Origin: Aurantiacibacter xanthus
GTDB taxonomy: Bacteria; Pseudomonadota; Alphaproteobacteria; Sphingomonadales; Sphingomonadaceae
Direction: 5' to 3'
Length of the DNA stretch: 64,000 nucleotides
Assembly: GCF_003584015.1 (NCBI RefSeq)
Contig: NZ_QXFM01000114.1
Location: 1 to 64,000, forward strand
Each line of letters starts with the position of its first letter. The first letter of the stretch is position 1. Position numbers and translations under genes: made by a program. This document shows, piece after piece, positions 16,341 to 23,932 of the stretch. The notes beneath the pieces are model-generated. The model saw only the letters and a list, made by a program, of their open reading frames with translations, was not told the origin of the DNA and ran no database searches.

Positions 16341-16946
16341 TTACACCTCGTCGTAGTGGAACGGCGCGATCACGGCCCTGGGGTGCGCCTCATAGTCGAA
16401 GCTTGGCGGCAGGTCCGGCTCCAGCCCGTCGATCGAGCGCAGCAGCGGCACGCCGCCCTTGTGCCAGCCCTTCTCGTACTCGGCATAGAAGTTGATCACG
16501 CCGTGCAGCCTGGCGATCCGCCACTTGCCGCCCTCGCGAACATATTCGTTCTCGTAGGTGGCTTCGCCCCAGCGGCCCTCGCGCCCGATCCAGCCGATCA
16601 TGATGAAGGTGCGCCAGCGCGCCTTGGCCGTGCCCGCAGCGCTGTCGATATGGAGCACCGGCTGCAACTGCATGTGGTTGAACACTGCGCCGTCTTCGTA
16701 GGCGGGGAGCTGATGGAGATAGGCCCGCACCCGGTCCTGCCCGACATAGACCCCGCGTCCGGCGATCTCCAGCGTGCCATCCTTGGCGAAGAGGTCGGCC
16801 GCCTTGTCCCACAGCCCCTTGTCGACATAGTAGCCATAGGCGCATTGCAGGTTGATCAGCGCGCGATAGTCGTCGCCCTCCTGCACGCGCGCTTCGAGCG
16901 CCTCGATCCGGCTGAGCAGGTCGCCGAGGGTGGGTTGGCTGGCCAT
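16341..16946 (-). CDS. SnoaL-like / nuclear transport factor 2 fold protein
   Basis: The 201-residue protein has a short N-terminal helix (LGDLLSRIEALEARVQEGDDY) followed by a SnoaL-like cone fold. INLQCAYGYYVDKGLWDKAADLFAKDGTLEI is the usual opening helix and strand, and GKWRIARLHGVINF is the closing strand. Such domains act as isomerases, dehydratases or binding modules for hydrophobic ligands. The ATG at 16946 has GGGAGA upstream. The gene begins 13 bases after dcd ends and is probably co-transcribed. The substrate is unknown. Confidence 0.8.
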   Translation of the reverse strand: MASQPTLGDLLSRIEALEARVQEGDDYRALINLQCAYGYYVDKGLWDKAADLFAKDGTLEIAGRGVYVGQDRVRAYLHQLPAYEDGAVFNHMQLQPVLHIDSAAGTAKARWRTFIMIGWIGREGRWGEATYENEYVREGGKWRIARLHGVINFYAEYEKGWHKGGVPLLRSIDGLEPDLPPSFDYEAHPRAVIAPFHYDEV

Positions 16947-16959
16947 TGGTCTTCTCCCG

Positions 16960-17514
16960 TCAGAGCCGGGGCAGGGTGACGCCGCGCTGGCCCATATATT
17001 TGCCCGCCCGGTCGGCATAGGTCACTTCCGGGCGCTCGTTGCCCTGCAGGAACAGGAACTGGCAGGCGCCCTCGTTGGCGTAGATCTTCGCCGGCAGCGG
17101 GGTGGTGTTCGAGAATTCGAGCGTGACGTGACCTTCCCAGCCCGGTTCGAGCGGGGTGACGTTCACGATGATGCCGCAGCGGGCATAGGTGCTCTTGCCG
17201 AGGCAGATCACCAGCACGTCTTCGGGGATGCGGAAATATTCCACCGTGCGCGCCAGCGCGAAGGAGTTGGGCGGAATGATGCAGACCTCGGTCTCGCGGT
17301 CGACAAGGCTGTCGCCGTCGAAGTCCTTGGGATCGACCACCGCCGAGTTGACGTTGGTGAAGATCTTGAACTCGGGCGCCACCCGCGCGTCGTAGCCGAA
17401 CGAGCTGAGCCCGTAGGAGATGCAGCCATCGCGCCGCTGCGCTTCGACGAAGGGCTCGATCATGCCTTCGTTGAGCGCCTTGTCGCGAATCCATTTGTCC
17501 GAAAGAATTGCCAT
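16960..17514 (-). CDS. dcd: dCTP deaminase
   Basis: The 184-residue enzyme deaminates dCTP to dUTP, feeding dTMP synthesis. It starts [13 protein letters not shown] and shows the family motifs [18 protein letters not shown] and [15 protein letters not shown] with the catalytic Glu, plus the C-terminal [13 protein letters not shown] that closes over nucleotide. Length is typical of the trimeric Dcd. It is followed at once by the SnoaL-like gene and preceded by an MBL-fold gene on the same strand. Confidence 0.96.
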   Translation of the reverse strand: MAILSDKWIRDKALNEGMIEPFVEAQRRDGCISYGLSSFGYDARVAPEFKIFTNVNSAVVDPKDFDGDSLVDRETEVCIIPPNSFALARTVEYFRIPEDVLVICLGKSTYARCGIIVNVTPLEPGWEGHVTLEFSNTTPLPAKIYANEGACQFLFLQGNERPEVTYADRAGKYMGQRGVTLPRL

Positions 17515-17570
17515 GGGCGAGGGATTCCCGTTTGTGCCGGGGCAGGCAAGGGCAGCGTGATTTTTACCCC

Positions 17571-18461
17571 CTATTCGCGCACCCAATCATAGCGAAAATG
17601 CTCGCCATCGCGCTGCACATGGCCCGCGCTGGTGCCGCGGAAGTGGGCGGGAAAACACATGATCTGCTCGTCGGCGGCGCGGGCCATCACCTCCTGTCGC
17701 ACGCGGCTGGCGGCGGCGGGGTCGGCGTCGAAGGCGAAGGGCAGGTCGAAGCGGATCATCTGGATCGGATGGTGGATCACGTCGCCCCAGAAGATCGCCG
17801 GAGCCCCGTCGGCCTGCGCGTTGACGATCACATTGCCCGGAGAATGGCCGAAGGCGGGTTCGAGCCAGACGCCGTTGCCGACCTCGCGGTGGGCGCAGAA
17901 ATCGGCCTCCACCAGCTCGCCTTGCCCCGCCTCCATTACCGGCAGGATCGAATCCTGAAACGCCTCGAAGTGGACCGCCTCGCCTTCGGGATTGGCCTTG
18001 AAATAGTCGTAGTCCTTCTGCCCGAAGACATAGCGCGCGTTGCGGAAGGTCGGCACCCAGTGGCCACTTTCGAGCCGGGTGTTCCAGCCGATGTGGTCGA
18101 AGTGCAGGTGCGTGCACATGACCATGTCGATGTCCTCCGGCTGGAACCCAGCCCGCGCGAGGTTGCCGAGATAGTCGGTGTCGAGCTGGTGGACCGCTTC
18201 GATTGAGCGGTTCTTGTGATTGCCATCGCAGGCGTCGACAAGGATACGCTTGCCATCGAGCTCGATCACCCAGGAATGGACGCCGAAGGTCATCAGGCAT
18301 TGTTCAGGATCGGGGTGGATTTCGCCCGGCGCATCGTACCAGCGGCGCATCCGGGTGATGTCCTCGGCGGTGACGCCGGGCAGGTTCATCAGCAGGGGCG
18401 TCGGGCTGTCCATCTCGTGGACCTTGTGCACGCGCATCCGGCCAAGCTCGATTGGCTTCAT
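17571..18461 (-). CDS. Metallo-beta-lactamase fold hydrolase
   Basis: The 296-residue protein carries the binuclear metal motif [10 protein letters not shown]. Downstream metal ligands lie in [10 protein letters not shown], the Asp in [11 protein letters not shown] and the His in CFPAHFRG. No signal peptide is seen, so it is cytosolic. The N-terminal part ([18 protein letters not shown], then [20 protein letters not shown]) resembles lactonase/quorum-quenching-like and dehalogenase-associated MBL enzymes of sphingomonads. The exact substrate cannot be assigned. It lies upstream of dcd with a gap of about 56 bases and is divergent from the Nmad3-like gene. Confidence 0.85.
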   Translation of the reverse strand: MKPIELGRMRVHKVHEMDSPTPLLMNLPGVTAEDITRMRRWYDAPGEIHPDPEQCLMTFGVHSWVIELDGKRILVDACDGNHKNRSIEAVHQLDTDYLGNLARAGFQPEDIDMVMCTHLHFDHIGWNTRLESGHWVPTFRNARYVFGQKDYDYFKANPEGEAVHFEAFQDSILPVMEAGQGELVEADFCAHREVGNGVWLEPAFGHSPGNVIVNAQADGAPAIFWGDVIHHPIQMIRFDLPFAFDADPAAASRVRQEVMARAADEQIMCFPAHFRGTSAGHVQRDGEHFRYDWVRE

Positions 18462-18528
18462 GGCAACTCTCTCTCCCGTTTTGCCCGCGAGGCTATCGTG
18501 TGGGGGCGAGCGGCGCTAGGGCTTTGCC

Positions 18529-19266
18529 ATGCGTATCGTGTTCAGCCGCAAGGGGTTCGACAGCGCTTCGGGCGGCGGGCCGTCGCCGATTGTGGCGGGC
18601 AGGCCGGTCACACTGCCGATCCCGGCGGGCGCTGGACTTTCGCGCACCACCTATGGCGCGCTGGGGCTGGGCGACCATGCGGCGAAGGCCAGCCGGGGCC
18701 GTCTCGGGGCGGGAAGCCTGTGCCACCACGATCCGATGTTCCTCAATGGCGGAAAGGTGCTGCTCGGCCAGTGCGGCGCGGCGCAGACGCACCTTGCCAA
18801 CCACGGTGTGAGGGCGGGCGATGTGTTCCTGTTCTTCGGCCTGTTCCGCGAGGAAGGTGGCAAGCCGCACCACCGCCTGTTCGGCTACCTGCGGGTGGAC
18901 GAGGTGCTGCCGCTGGCGGCGATGGACCCGGCCCGCAAAGCCGAGCTTGCCGCCCTGGGCTTCCCCCACGCGCTGGCACTGCACGCCAGCAGTGGCAACG
19001 ACACGCTCTATCGTGGGCGCGGCGGGCAGGCGTCGTATGCCAGCGATGCCCTGCGGCTGACCGAGCATGGCGCCTCGCCCACCAACTGGCGGGTGCCCGA
19101 ATGGCTCGCCAAGGTGGGCTTGTCCTATCATCACAACCCGGCCCGCTGGACCGAGCCGGGGCGGCTCAAAAGCGTCGCGCGGGGGCAGGAGTTCGTCGCC
19201 GATGTGGGTGAGCGCGCTGATGCCCGCCGCTGGCTGGAGGCCATCGTGGCCGAGATGGAGATCTAG
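18529..19266 (+). CDS. Nmad3-like (nucleotide modification associated domain 3) protein
   Basis: The 245-residue cytosolic protein begins MRIVFSRKGFDSASGGGPSPI, the opening I associate with the Nmad3 family. Members were proposed from gene-neighbourhood studies to act with nucleotide or DNA modification systems. Further features are HHDPMFLNGGKVLLGQCGAAQTHL, FFGLFREEGG and FGYLRVDEVL. No modification enzymes are visible nearby, so the cellular role here is open. It ends four bases into the end of the convergent plsC gene. Confidence 0.65.
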   Translation: MRIVFSRKGFDSASGGGPSPIVAGRPVTLPIPAGAGLSRTTYGALGLGDHAAKASRGRLGAGSLCHHDPMFLNGGKVLLGQCGAAQTHLANHGVRAGDVFLFFGLFREEGGKPHHRLFGYLRVDEVLPLAAMDPARKAELAALGFPHALALHASSGNDTLYRGRGGQASYASDALRLTEHGASPTNWRVPEWLAKVGLSYHHNPARWTEPGRLKSVARGQEFVADVGERADARRWLEAIVAEMEI

Positions 19267-19946
19267 TCGCTGTTGAGGCAGTTGATCGCGTCGAGCACCC
19301 GCGCTTCGATCTCTGCGCGTTCGAGCCCCGGCGCGATCGGCTCGCCGAAATGCACGGTGATCGTGCCCGGCCGCTTCCAGGTGCGGTGGTACAGCGGCCC
19401 GGAATTGACCGCCACCGGCACCACCGGCAGCTTCAGCATCTTGTAAAGCGCGGCAAAGCCCGATTGCAGCGGCGCGCGCGTGCCGTGCGGAACGCGGGTG
19501 CCCTCGGGGAAGATCACGATCGGGCGGCCCTGCGCCAGCGCGGCCTTCGTTTCCTTCATCATGCTGCGCAGGGCGCTGGCCCCGGCGTCGCGGCGCACCT
19601 CGATAATGCCATAGATCCGCGCCGCATGGCCCCAGCCGGGGATCGCAAACAGCTCGGCCTTGGCGAGGCCCGCCGGGTGGTCGAAGATCACCGGCATCTC
19701 GATGGCCTCGGCAAAGGCCTCGTGCTTGATCGCATAGAAGGCCAGACCCTCGGGCCGCTGGCCGGTCTCGACCACGCGGATGCCGAGCAACGCCAGGCAG
19801 CGCCGGTGCCAGTGCCCCCAGCTGTCGCAGATCGCGCGCAGTCGCTTGGGCCGGTCGAGATAGCTCACCGCCACCGCAGCGAGCACGAAGAGCGCCGAAC
19901 CGCCGTAAAAGGCGGCATAGAAGGCGATGTTGCGCAGATAGATCAT
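19263..19946 (-). CDS. 1-acyl-sn-glycerol-3-phosphate acyltransferase family protein
   Basis: The 227-residue membrane-bound acyltransferase has an N-terminal membrane anchor (about residues 8-28) and the two PlsC blocks. IKHEAFAEAIE stands where the family has H-X4-D/E (Glu in place of Asp), and FPEGTRVPHG is the glycerophosphate-binding motif. It should convert lysophosphatidate to phosphatidate. The ATG at 19946 overlaps the ydcF-like stop by 4 bases, so translation is coupled. It is the last gene of the ftsE-ftsX-ydcF-plsC minus-strand cluster. Confidence 0.88.
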   Translation of the reverse strand: MIYLRNIAFYAAFYGGSALFVLAAVAVSYLDRPKRLRAICDSWGHWHRRCLALLGIRVVETGQRPEGLAFYAIKHEAFAEAIEMPVIFDHPAGLAKAELFAIPGWGHAARIYGIIEVRRDAGASALRSMMKETKAALAQGRPIVIFPEGTRVPHGTRAPLQSGFAALYKMLKLPVVPVAVNSGPLYHRTWKRPGTITVHFGEPIAPGLERAEIEARVLDAINCLNSD

Positions 19947-20470
19947 CGGAACGGCGCTACCACGTAGGCGACGAGGAACTTGTTGTATTCGAGGAAGAAG
20001 GTCCACAGGCTCGCCTGCGAGCGGACCGCGTCGCGCACGATCACGATGCCCGGTGGCAGTTGCGCCGCCAGTTCCAGCGCGGCGCGGCGCATGTGCCAGT
20101 CCGCCGTCACCAGCACCAGCGAGCCATGCTTGTGCGTCGCCACCCAGTCCGCCGTTTCCAGCGCATTGCCGCGCGTATCGACCGCGATGTAGCCGAGCGT
20201 GATGCAGCACTCCATCAACTGCGGCTCGACCCGGTACTCGGCCTCGAACTCTTTTTCCTTCACCGAGGCATCGACCCCGGTGACGAGCATGCGTTCGACC
20301 GCGCCCGAGCGCAGCAAATCAAGCCCACGCGAAATCCGGCCGCCGCTGCCGGTCGGCACCACCACCGCATCGCCCTTCGCGGCGAGGTTTGGCTGCGGCA
20401 ACACGCCCGCAAACCACACGAACCCGCCAAGCCAGGCGAGCAGGACAAAGGCCATCAAACGTCGAATCAT
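19943..20470 (-). CDS. YdcF family (DUF218) protein
   Basis: The 175-residue protein has one N-terminal membrane segment (LMAFVLLAWLGGFVWFAGVL) and a periplasmic DUF218 domain: GDAVVVPTGSGGRISRGLDLL, RMLVTGV, NALETADWVATH, LVLVTADWHMRRAALEL. These proteins bind nucleotides or envelope precursors, and SanA/ElyC relatives influence the cell envelope. Its place between ftsX and plsC fits an envelope role. It ends in a 4-base overlap with plsC and begins 10 bases after ftsX. Confidence 0.88.
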   Translation of the reverse strand: MIRRLMAFVLLAWLGGFVWFAGVLPQPNLAAKGDAVVVPTGSGGRISRGLDLLRSGAVERMLVTGVDASVKEKEFEAEYRVEPQLMECCITLGYIAVDTRGNALETADWVATHKHGSLVLVTADWHMRRAALELAAQLPPGIVIVRDAVRSQASLWTFFLEYNKFLVAYVVAPFR

Positions 20471-20480
20471 CGCGCCTGCC

Positions 20481-21398
20481 TCATAGCTTGCGCCGCAAGG
20501 CTGTCAGCACCGTTGCACGGGCGGTGATCATGGCCAGAACCAGCGCGATCACCGGCACCGCCAGCAGCAGTCCCCAGTCGCCGAGCGACAGCCCCCCGCC
20601 AGCCACCAACCCGGAACCCAGCGCCGCAAACTGTGCGCCCAGCACCATCACCGCCGCCAGACCCAGCAGCAGCCCGGCAACCCCGCCGATGACCGCGTCG
20701 ATGCCGACCGAGCGCTGAAAGATCGCGGCGATCTGTCCGTCGGTGCCGCCGAGGTGATGGATCACTTCAATCGTATCACGGTTGCTGCCGAGCGCCGTGC
20801 GCGCGGCCAGCCACACCGCCGCCGCCGCTGTCAGCGCCAGCAGCGCTACCAGACCCAGCGCCAGCAGCTTGAGGCTGCGCAGCGCGTCGAACACCGGCCC
20901 CAGCCAGTTGGCCTGCGCATCGATCTGCGCCGCCGGAGCGACCTTCGCCATTTCGGCGCGCAGAGAGCTCAGCATCTGTGCCGAAACCTCGCCATCGAGC
21001 TGCGCGTCGATCAGGCTCGGGGTGGCCATGGCATCGTCATCGACCGCGCCTGCGCCGAGCCACGGTTCGAGCAATTGCGACAGCTCCTCCTGCGGCACCT
21101 GGTGGACTTCGGTCACGCGCGGGTCGGTTTCGAGGAAGGCGAGCGCGGCCTGCGTCTGCCGGGCGCGCTCGGCCGGAGCGCCTTCGACCACCTGCACGGT
21201 GATCCCCCCGGCGATTTCGGAGCGGGCATTTTCGGCGACATTGTCGAGCGCCAGCGCGGCGGCGGCGGCGATAACGGTCAGCGCGACCATGATCGCGATC
21301 ACCCAGGGCATCGGCCCGCCGATCCGCGCCTGCGGCAGCAGCCGCGCCGCTTCCCCCGGCATCAGCCGCCCAGCGCTCTCGAACAGCCGTCCCAGCAT
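20481..21398 (-). CDS. ftsX: Cell division protein FtsX
   Basis: The 305-residue permease-like protein has four membrane segments: one near residues 30-52, then three in the C-terminal half, with an extracytoplasmic domain between the first and second (VQVVEGAPAERARQTQAAL...TEVHQVPQEELSQLL). The last half has FtsX-type RDTIEVIHHLGGTDGQIAAIFQRS. With FtsE it controls cell-wall hydrolases at the division site. The ATG at 21398 shares one base with the ftsE stop (TGATG), so the two are coupled. Confidence 0.9.
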   Translation of the reverse strand: MLGRLFESAGRLMPGEAARLLPQARIGGPMPWVIAIMVALTVIAAAAALALDNVAENARSEIAGGITVQVVEGAPAERARQTQAALAFLETDPRVTEVHQVPQEELSQLLEPWLGAGAVDDDAMATPSLIDAQLDGEVSAQMLSSLRAEMAKVAPAAQIDAQANWLGPVFDALRSLKLLALGLVALLALTAAAAVWLAARTALGSNRDTIEVIHHLGGTDGQIAAIFQRSVGIDAVIGGVAGLLLGLAAVMVLGAQFAALGSGLVAGGGLSLGDWGLLLAVPVIALVLAMITARATVLTALRRKL

Positions 21399-22123
21399 CA
21401 GCGGGGCATCCCTTCGCGGCGCGGCGGATAGCGCAGCGCACCGGTCGGATCGGACAGCCGCCCCTTGTCGAGCCGCATGATCAGCGAATCGGGCACCTTG
21501 CGCAGCAGGTGGACATCGTGGGTGGCCACCACCACCGTGGTGCCGAGCCGGTTCAGCGCCTCGAACAGGCGCAGCAGCTTCACCGCCATTTCCGGGTCGA
21601 CGTTGCCGGTCGGTTCGTCGGCCACCAGCATTTCGGGCCGGGCGATCACCGCGCGGGCAATGGCGACGCGCTGCTGCTCTCCGCCCGAAAGCGTGGCGGG
21701 ATGCGCATCGGCGCGCTGGTCGAGACCGACCCATTCGAGCATGTCGGCCACCGGCTTTGCAATTTCGCGCTCGCTCATCCCGGCGATGCGCAAGGGCAGG
21801 GCGATGTTGTCGAAGGCGTTAAGATGGGGGACGAGGCGGAAGTCCTGAAACACCACCCCGATCCGGCGGCGCACTTCAGGGAGGCGCTGGCGCGGCAGGG
21901 TGATCATGTCGTTGCCGAACATCCGCACCACCCCGCGCGAGGGCCGCTGTGCGCAATAGAGCAGCTTGAGCATCGAGGTTTTCCCCGCGCCGCTGGCCCC
22001 GGTCAGGAAGTAGAAGCTGCCGGGGTAGAGCGTGAACGAGACATCGGACAGCACCTCGCGGTCGGTGCCATAGCGTAGCCCGACGTTGTCGAATTCGACG
22101 ATCGATCCCGCGCCCGTGCCCAT
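21398..22123 (-). CDS. ftsE: Cell division ATP-binding protein FtsE
   Basis: The 241-residue ABC ATPase has Walker A GASGAGKT, Q-loop VVFQDFRLVPHLNAFDNIALPLRIAG, signature LSGGEQQRVAIARA, Walker B MLVADEPTGNVD and the switch His in VVVATHD. It drives FtsX to regulate septal peptidoglycan hydrolysis. The gene opens the minus-strand cluster and is divergent from the zinc-ribbon/DUF3426 gene. Confidence 0.95.
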   Translation of the reverse strand: MGTGAGSIVEFDNVGLRYGTDREVLSDVSFTLYPGSFYFLTGASGAGKTSMLKLLYCAQRPSRGVVRMFGNDMITLPRQRLPEVRRRIGVVFQDFRLVPHLNAFDNIALPLRIAGMSEREIAKPVADMLEWVGLDQRADAHPATLSGGEQQRVAIARAVIARPEMLVADEPTGNVDPEMAVKLLRLFEALNRLGTTVVVATHDVHLLRKVPDSLIMRLDKGRLSDPTGALRYPPRREGMPR

Positions 22124-22265
22124 GCCCGCTAGCTAGGGCACGAGGGCGCAAACGGGAAGGGCGATTGGCGTGAGTGGCGGGAGATTTTCGGCGGGCGCTT
22201 GTGGAAAAACGCAGCCACGGGGCGGCCTGCCCTTGCGCGCTGGCCACATCAAGCCAATGCGGTGT

Positions 22266-22282
22266 ATGGAAAAGAATTCCAT
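22266..22282. promoter_or_regulatory. Inverted repeat between ftsE and the zinc-ribbon gene
   Basis: ATGGAA-AAGAA-TTCCAT is a perfect 6-5-6 inverted repeat, in the 177-base divergent region and 18 bases before the ATG at 22301. It could be an operator for either gene, but no regulator is implied by the sequence. Confidence 0.3.
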
Positions 22283-22300
22283 GCGAGTTAAAACAGTTTC

Positions 22301-23137
22301 ATGATTATCCAGTGTCCTGCCTGCTCCACGCGCTATGCGGTGCCGGACGATGCCATCGGCATCGAAGGCCGCACCGTGCGCTGCGCGAAATGTCGGCAGA
22401 GCTGGTTCCAGGACGGGCCGGAAGTGCTGCTCGACGATGCCGCGGCAGCGCCGCCGTCCGCTCCTGAGGAGGCGGCAGATCCGGCTCCTGCGGCAGTCGA
22501 ACCGCCAGCGGACCCTGAAACACCGCCTGTTCCCGCGCCTGCCTCCGAGGCCGAGCCGGCGCAGGCGCCCGTTGTGGCGGCTGTCTATGAGGACGAGCCG
22601 GGCTTCGTCGAAAAGCCCGCCGTGCGCACTGCCATGCCGCCGGCCGCGCCTGCGGGCTATGGCGCGGGCGAAAGCTCGCAATACGACCGCGAACCGCCGT
22701 TCCGCCGCCGCCGCAATCCGCTGCGGATGTGGAGCTGGGCTGCCGGTATCTTCGCGCTGGTGGCTGCCGGCCTGATCGTGGCGGTGAGTTTCTATGGCCT
22801 GCCCGAGTGGGTGCCGGTCAACCGGCCGACCTTCGCGATGTCGCCGCCGAACCTCCAGATCGATTTCCCGCCCGAACAGCAGGAACGGCGCGAACTGCCC
22901 AACGGCACCGAGTTTTTCGGCGCTTCGGGCACGATCACCAACATCGGCACGCAGGAGCAGGCCGTGCCCACGCTGCTGATCGTGCTGCGCGATGCGCGCG
23001 ACCGGATCGTCTATTCGTGGGAAGTGCCGCCGCCCAAGCGCCAGCTCGCTCCGGGGGAGAGCCTGACCGTGAACGAGGCGGTGACCGATGTGCCGCGTTC
23101 GGCGCGTGTAGCAGAAATCGGCTGGAAGCCCGAATAG
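22301..23137 (+). CDS. Zinc-ribbon (MJ0042 type) membrane protein with DUF3426 domain
   Basis: The 278-residue protein opens with a zinc ribbon (CPACSTRYAVPDDAI...RCAKCRQSWF, two CxxC pairs). A Pro/Ala/Glu-rich linker (about residues 45-130) and one membrane helix (WAAGIFALVAAGLIVAVSF, about residues 146-164) follow. The C-terminal DUF3426 domain lies in the periplasm (NGTEFFGASGTITNIGTQEQAVPTLLIVLRDARDR). Such proteins are common next to ftsEX in sphingomonads. The function is not established; a link between cytosolic metal or nucleic-acid sensing and the envelope is possible. No clear ribosome binding site is seen before the ATG. Confidence 0.85.
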   Translation: MIIQCPACSTRYAVPDDAIGIEGRTVRCAKCRQSWFQDGPEVLLDDAAAAPPSAPEEAADPAPAAVEPPADPETPPVPAPASEAEPAQAPVVAAVYEDEPGFVEKPAVRTAMPPAAPAGYGAGESSQYDREPPFRRRRNPLRMWSWAAGIFALVAAGLIVAVSFYGLPEWVPVNRPTFAMSPPNLQIDFPPEQQERRELPNGTEFFGASGTITNIGTQEQAVPTLLIVLRDARDRIVYSWEVPPPKRQLAPGESLTVNEAVTDVPRSARVAEIGWKPE

Positions 23138-23141
23138 GTGC

Positions 23142-23170
23142 TTGCAGCGCATATCGGGCTTTGCTAGTGG
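23142..23170 (+). promoter_or_regulatory. Predicted promoter of tRNA-Leu
   Basis: TTGCAG (23142-23147) and TAGTGG (23165-23170) are separated by 17 bases, 44 bases upstream of the mature tRNA. It starts just after the stop of the preceding gene. Confidence 0.5.
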
Positions 23171-23213
23171 CGCGCTCCTACCCGATGGGGCTTCGGCCCT
23201 TTCTTCCTGATGT

Positions 23214-23300
23214 GCGGTCGTGGCGGAACTGGTAGACGCGCAACGTTGAGGTCGTTGTGGGCGAAAGCCCGTGGAAGTTCGAGTCTTCTCGACCGCACCA
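23214..23300 (+). tRNA. tRNA-Leu (anticodon GAG)
   Basis: The 87-base gene folds as a class-II tRNA. The 7-bp acceptor stem is GCGGTCG/CGACCGC. The D-arm region contains GGTAGACGC, the anticodon stem is CAACG/CGTTG with loop TTGAGGT (anticodon GAG), the variable arm is GGGCGAAAGCCC, and the T-arm carries TTCGAGT. The 3' CCA is encoded (23298-23300). It reads CUC and CUU leucine codons. Confidence 0.95.
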
Positions 23301-23472
23301 GACAGTCCCTATCTTCTTGCTTCAAAGCGGGCCGAACCATAGCGGTGAAGCGCCCGGGCCGCTCCGCGGCGTCCGGGAAGGACGCGGTGCGGATGGCCGG
23401 GGTCGGCAGACTGCCGGAAGTTACGGGCGTTTCACTCATCCGAAATTCTTGTCGGCAAGCGCTGCTCTCCTT

Positions 23473-23814
23473 TCAATCTGATGCAGGCTGCTCGACCAGC
23501 TTGGCGGGGTCGAACAGCGGGTTCGGCTGGGCGCCACCGGGCCAACTGCGGAGATGGGCGGCGAAATCGGCCAGTCTCTTCCCGGACGGTTCGCCATCAT
23601 AGAGCTGTACCCACTCCTCGCCGATCAGCCGGGCGAGTTTGGGCATTGAGCCGAGCGCGGGCACCAGCACCGGTCGAGACCTCGCGCGCCGGCCGACCCG
23701 GCCTGCCGGCAATACTCCCACTAATAGCTGCCACTGCGGCGCCCTGAGCGCTGCCTTCTCCTCGGTATTGGCCGCCAAACCGGCAGAAATCCGTCGTTTT
23801 ATTGATGGAGTCAA
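23473..23814 (-). CDS. Doubtful ORF or gene remnant after tRNA-Leu
   Basis: The stretch 23301-23932 has no confident gene. This minus-strand frame (113 codons at most) has a protein-like C-terminal half (PKLARLIGEEWVQLYDGEPS, then ADFAAHLRSWPGG and NPLFDPAKLVEQPASD). Its N-terminal half is Arg/Val-rich and unlike a protein, with no ribosome binding site at the first ATG. It could be the 3' remnant of a larger gene lost by deletion next to the tRNA. The rest of the stretch shows only the motif and upstream region of the next gene. I do not recognise a family. Confidence 0.25.
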   Translation of the reverse strand: MTPSIKRRISAGLAANTEEKAALRAPQWQLLVGVLPAGRVGRRARSRPVLVPALGSMPKLARLIGEEWVQLYDGEPSGKRLADFAAHLRSWPGGAQPNPLFDPAKLVEQPASD

Positions 23815-23826
23815 AAAGGCTTTATT

Positions 23827-23839
23827 TTGATTTTGTCAA
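23827..23839. promoter_or_regulatory. TTGA-N5-TCAA motif upstream of TonB receptor
   Basis: TTGATTTTGTCAA is a short inverted repeat in an AT-rich patch 94 bases before the receptor ATG. The same core (TTGACTTTATCAA) recurs at 26470 upstream of the next transcription unit. The nearby MarR gene makes a shared operator plausible. Confidence 0.4.
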
Positions 23840-23932
23840 ATGTATGCTGCGAGTCGCGCTGACCAAGGCCCGGCAGCGACGGGGCAACTACGAATAATCG
23901 AATCAGGGCCGGAAAAACTTGGGGGAGAATCC

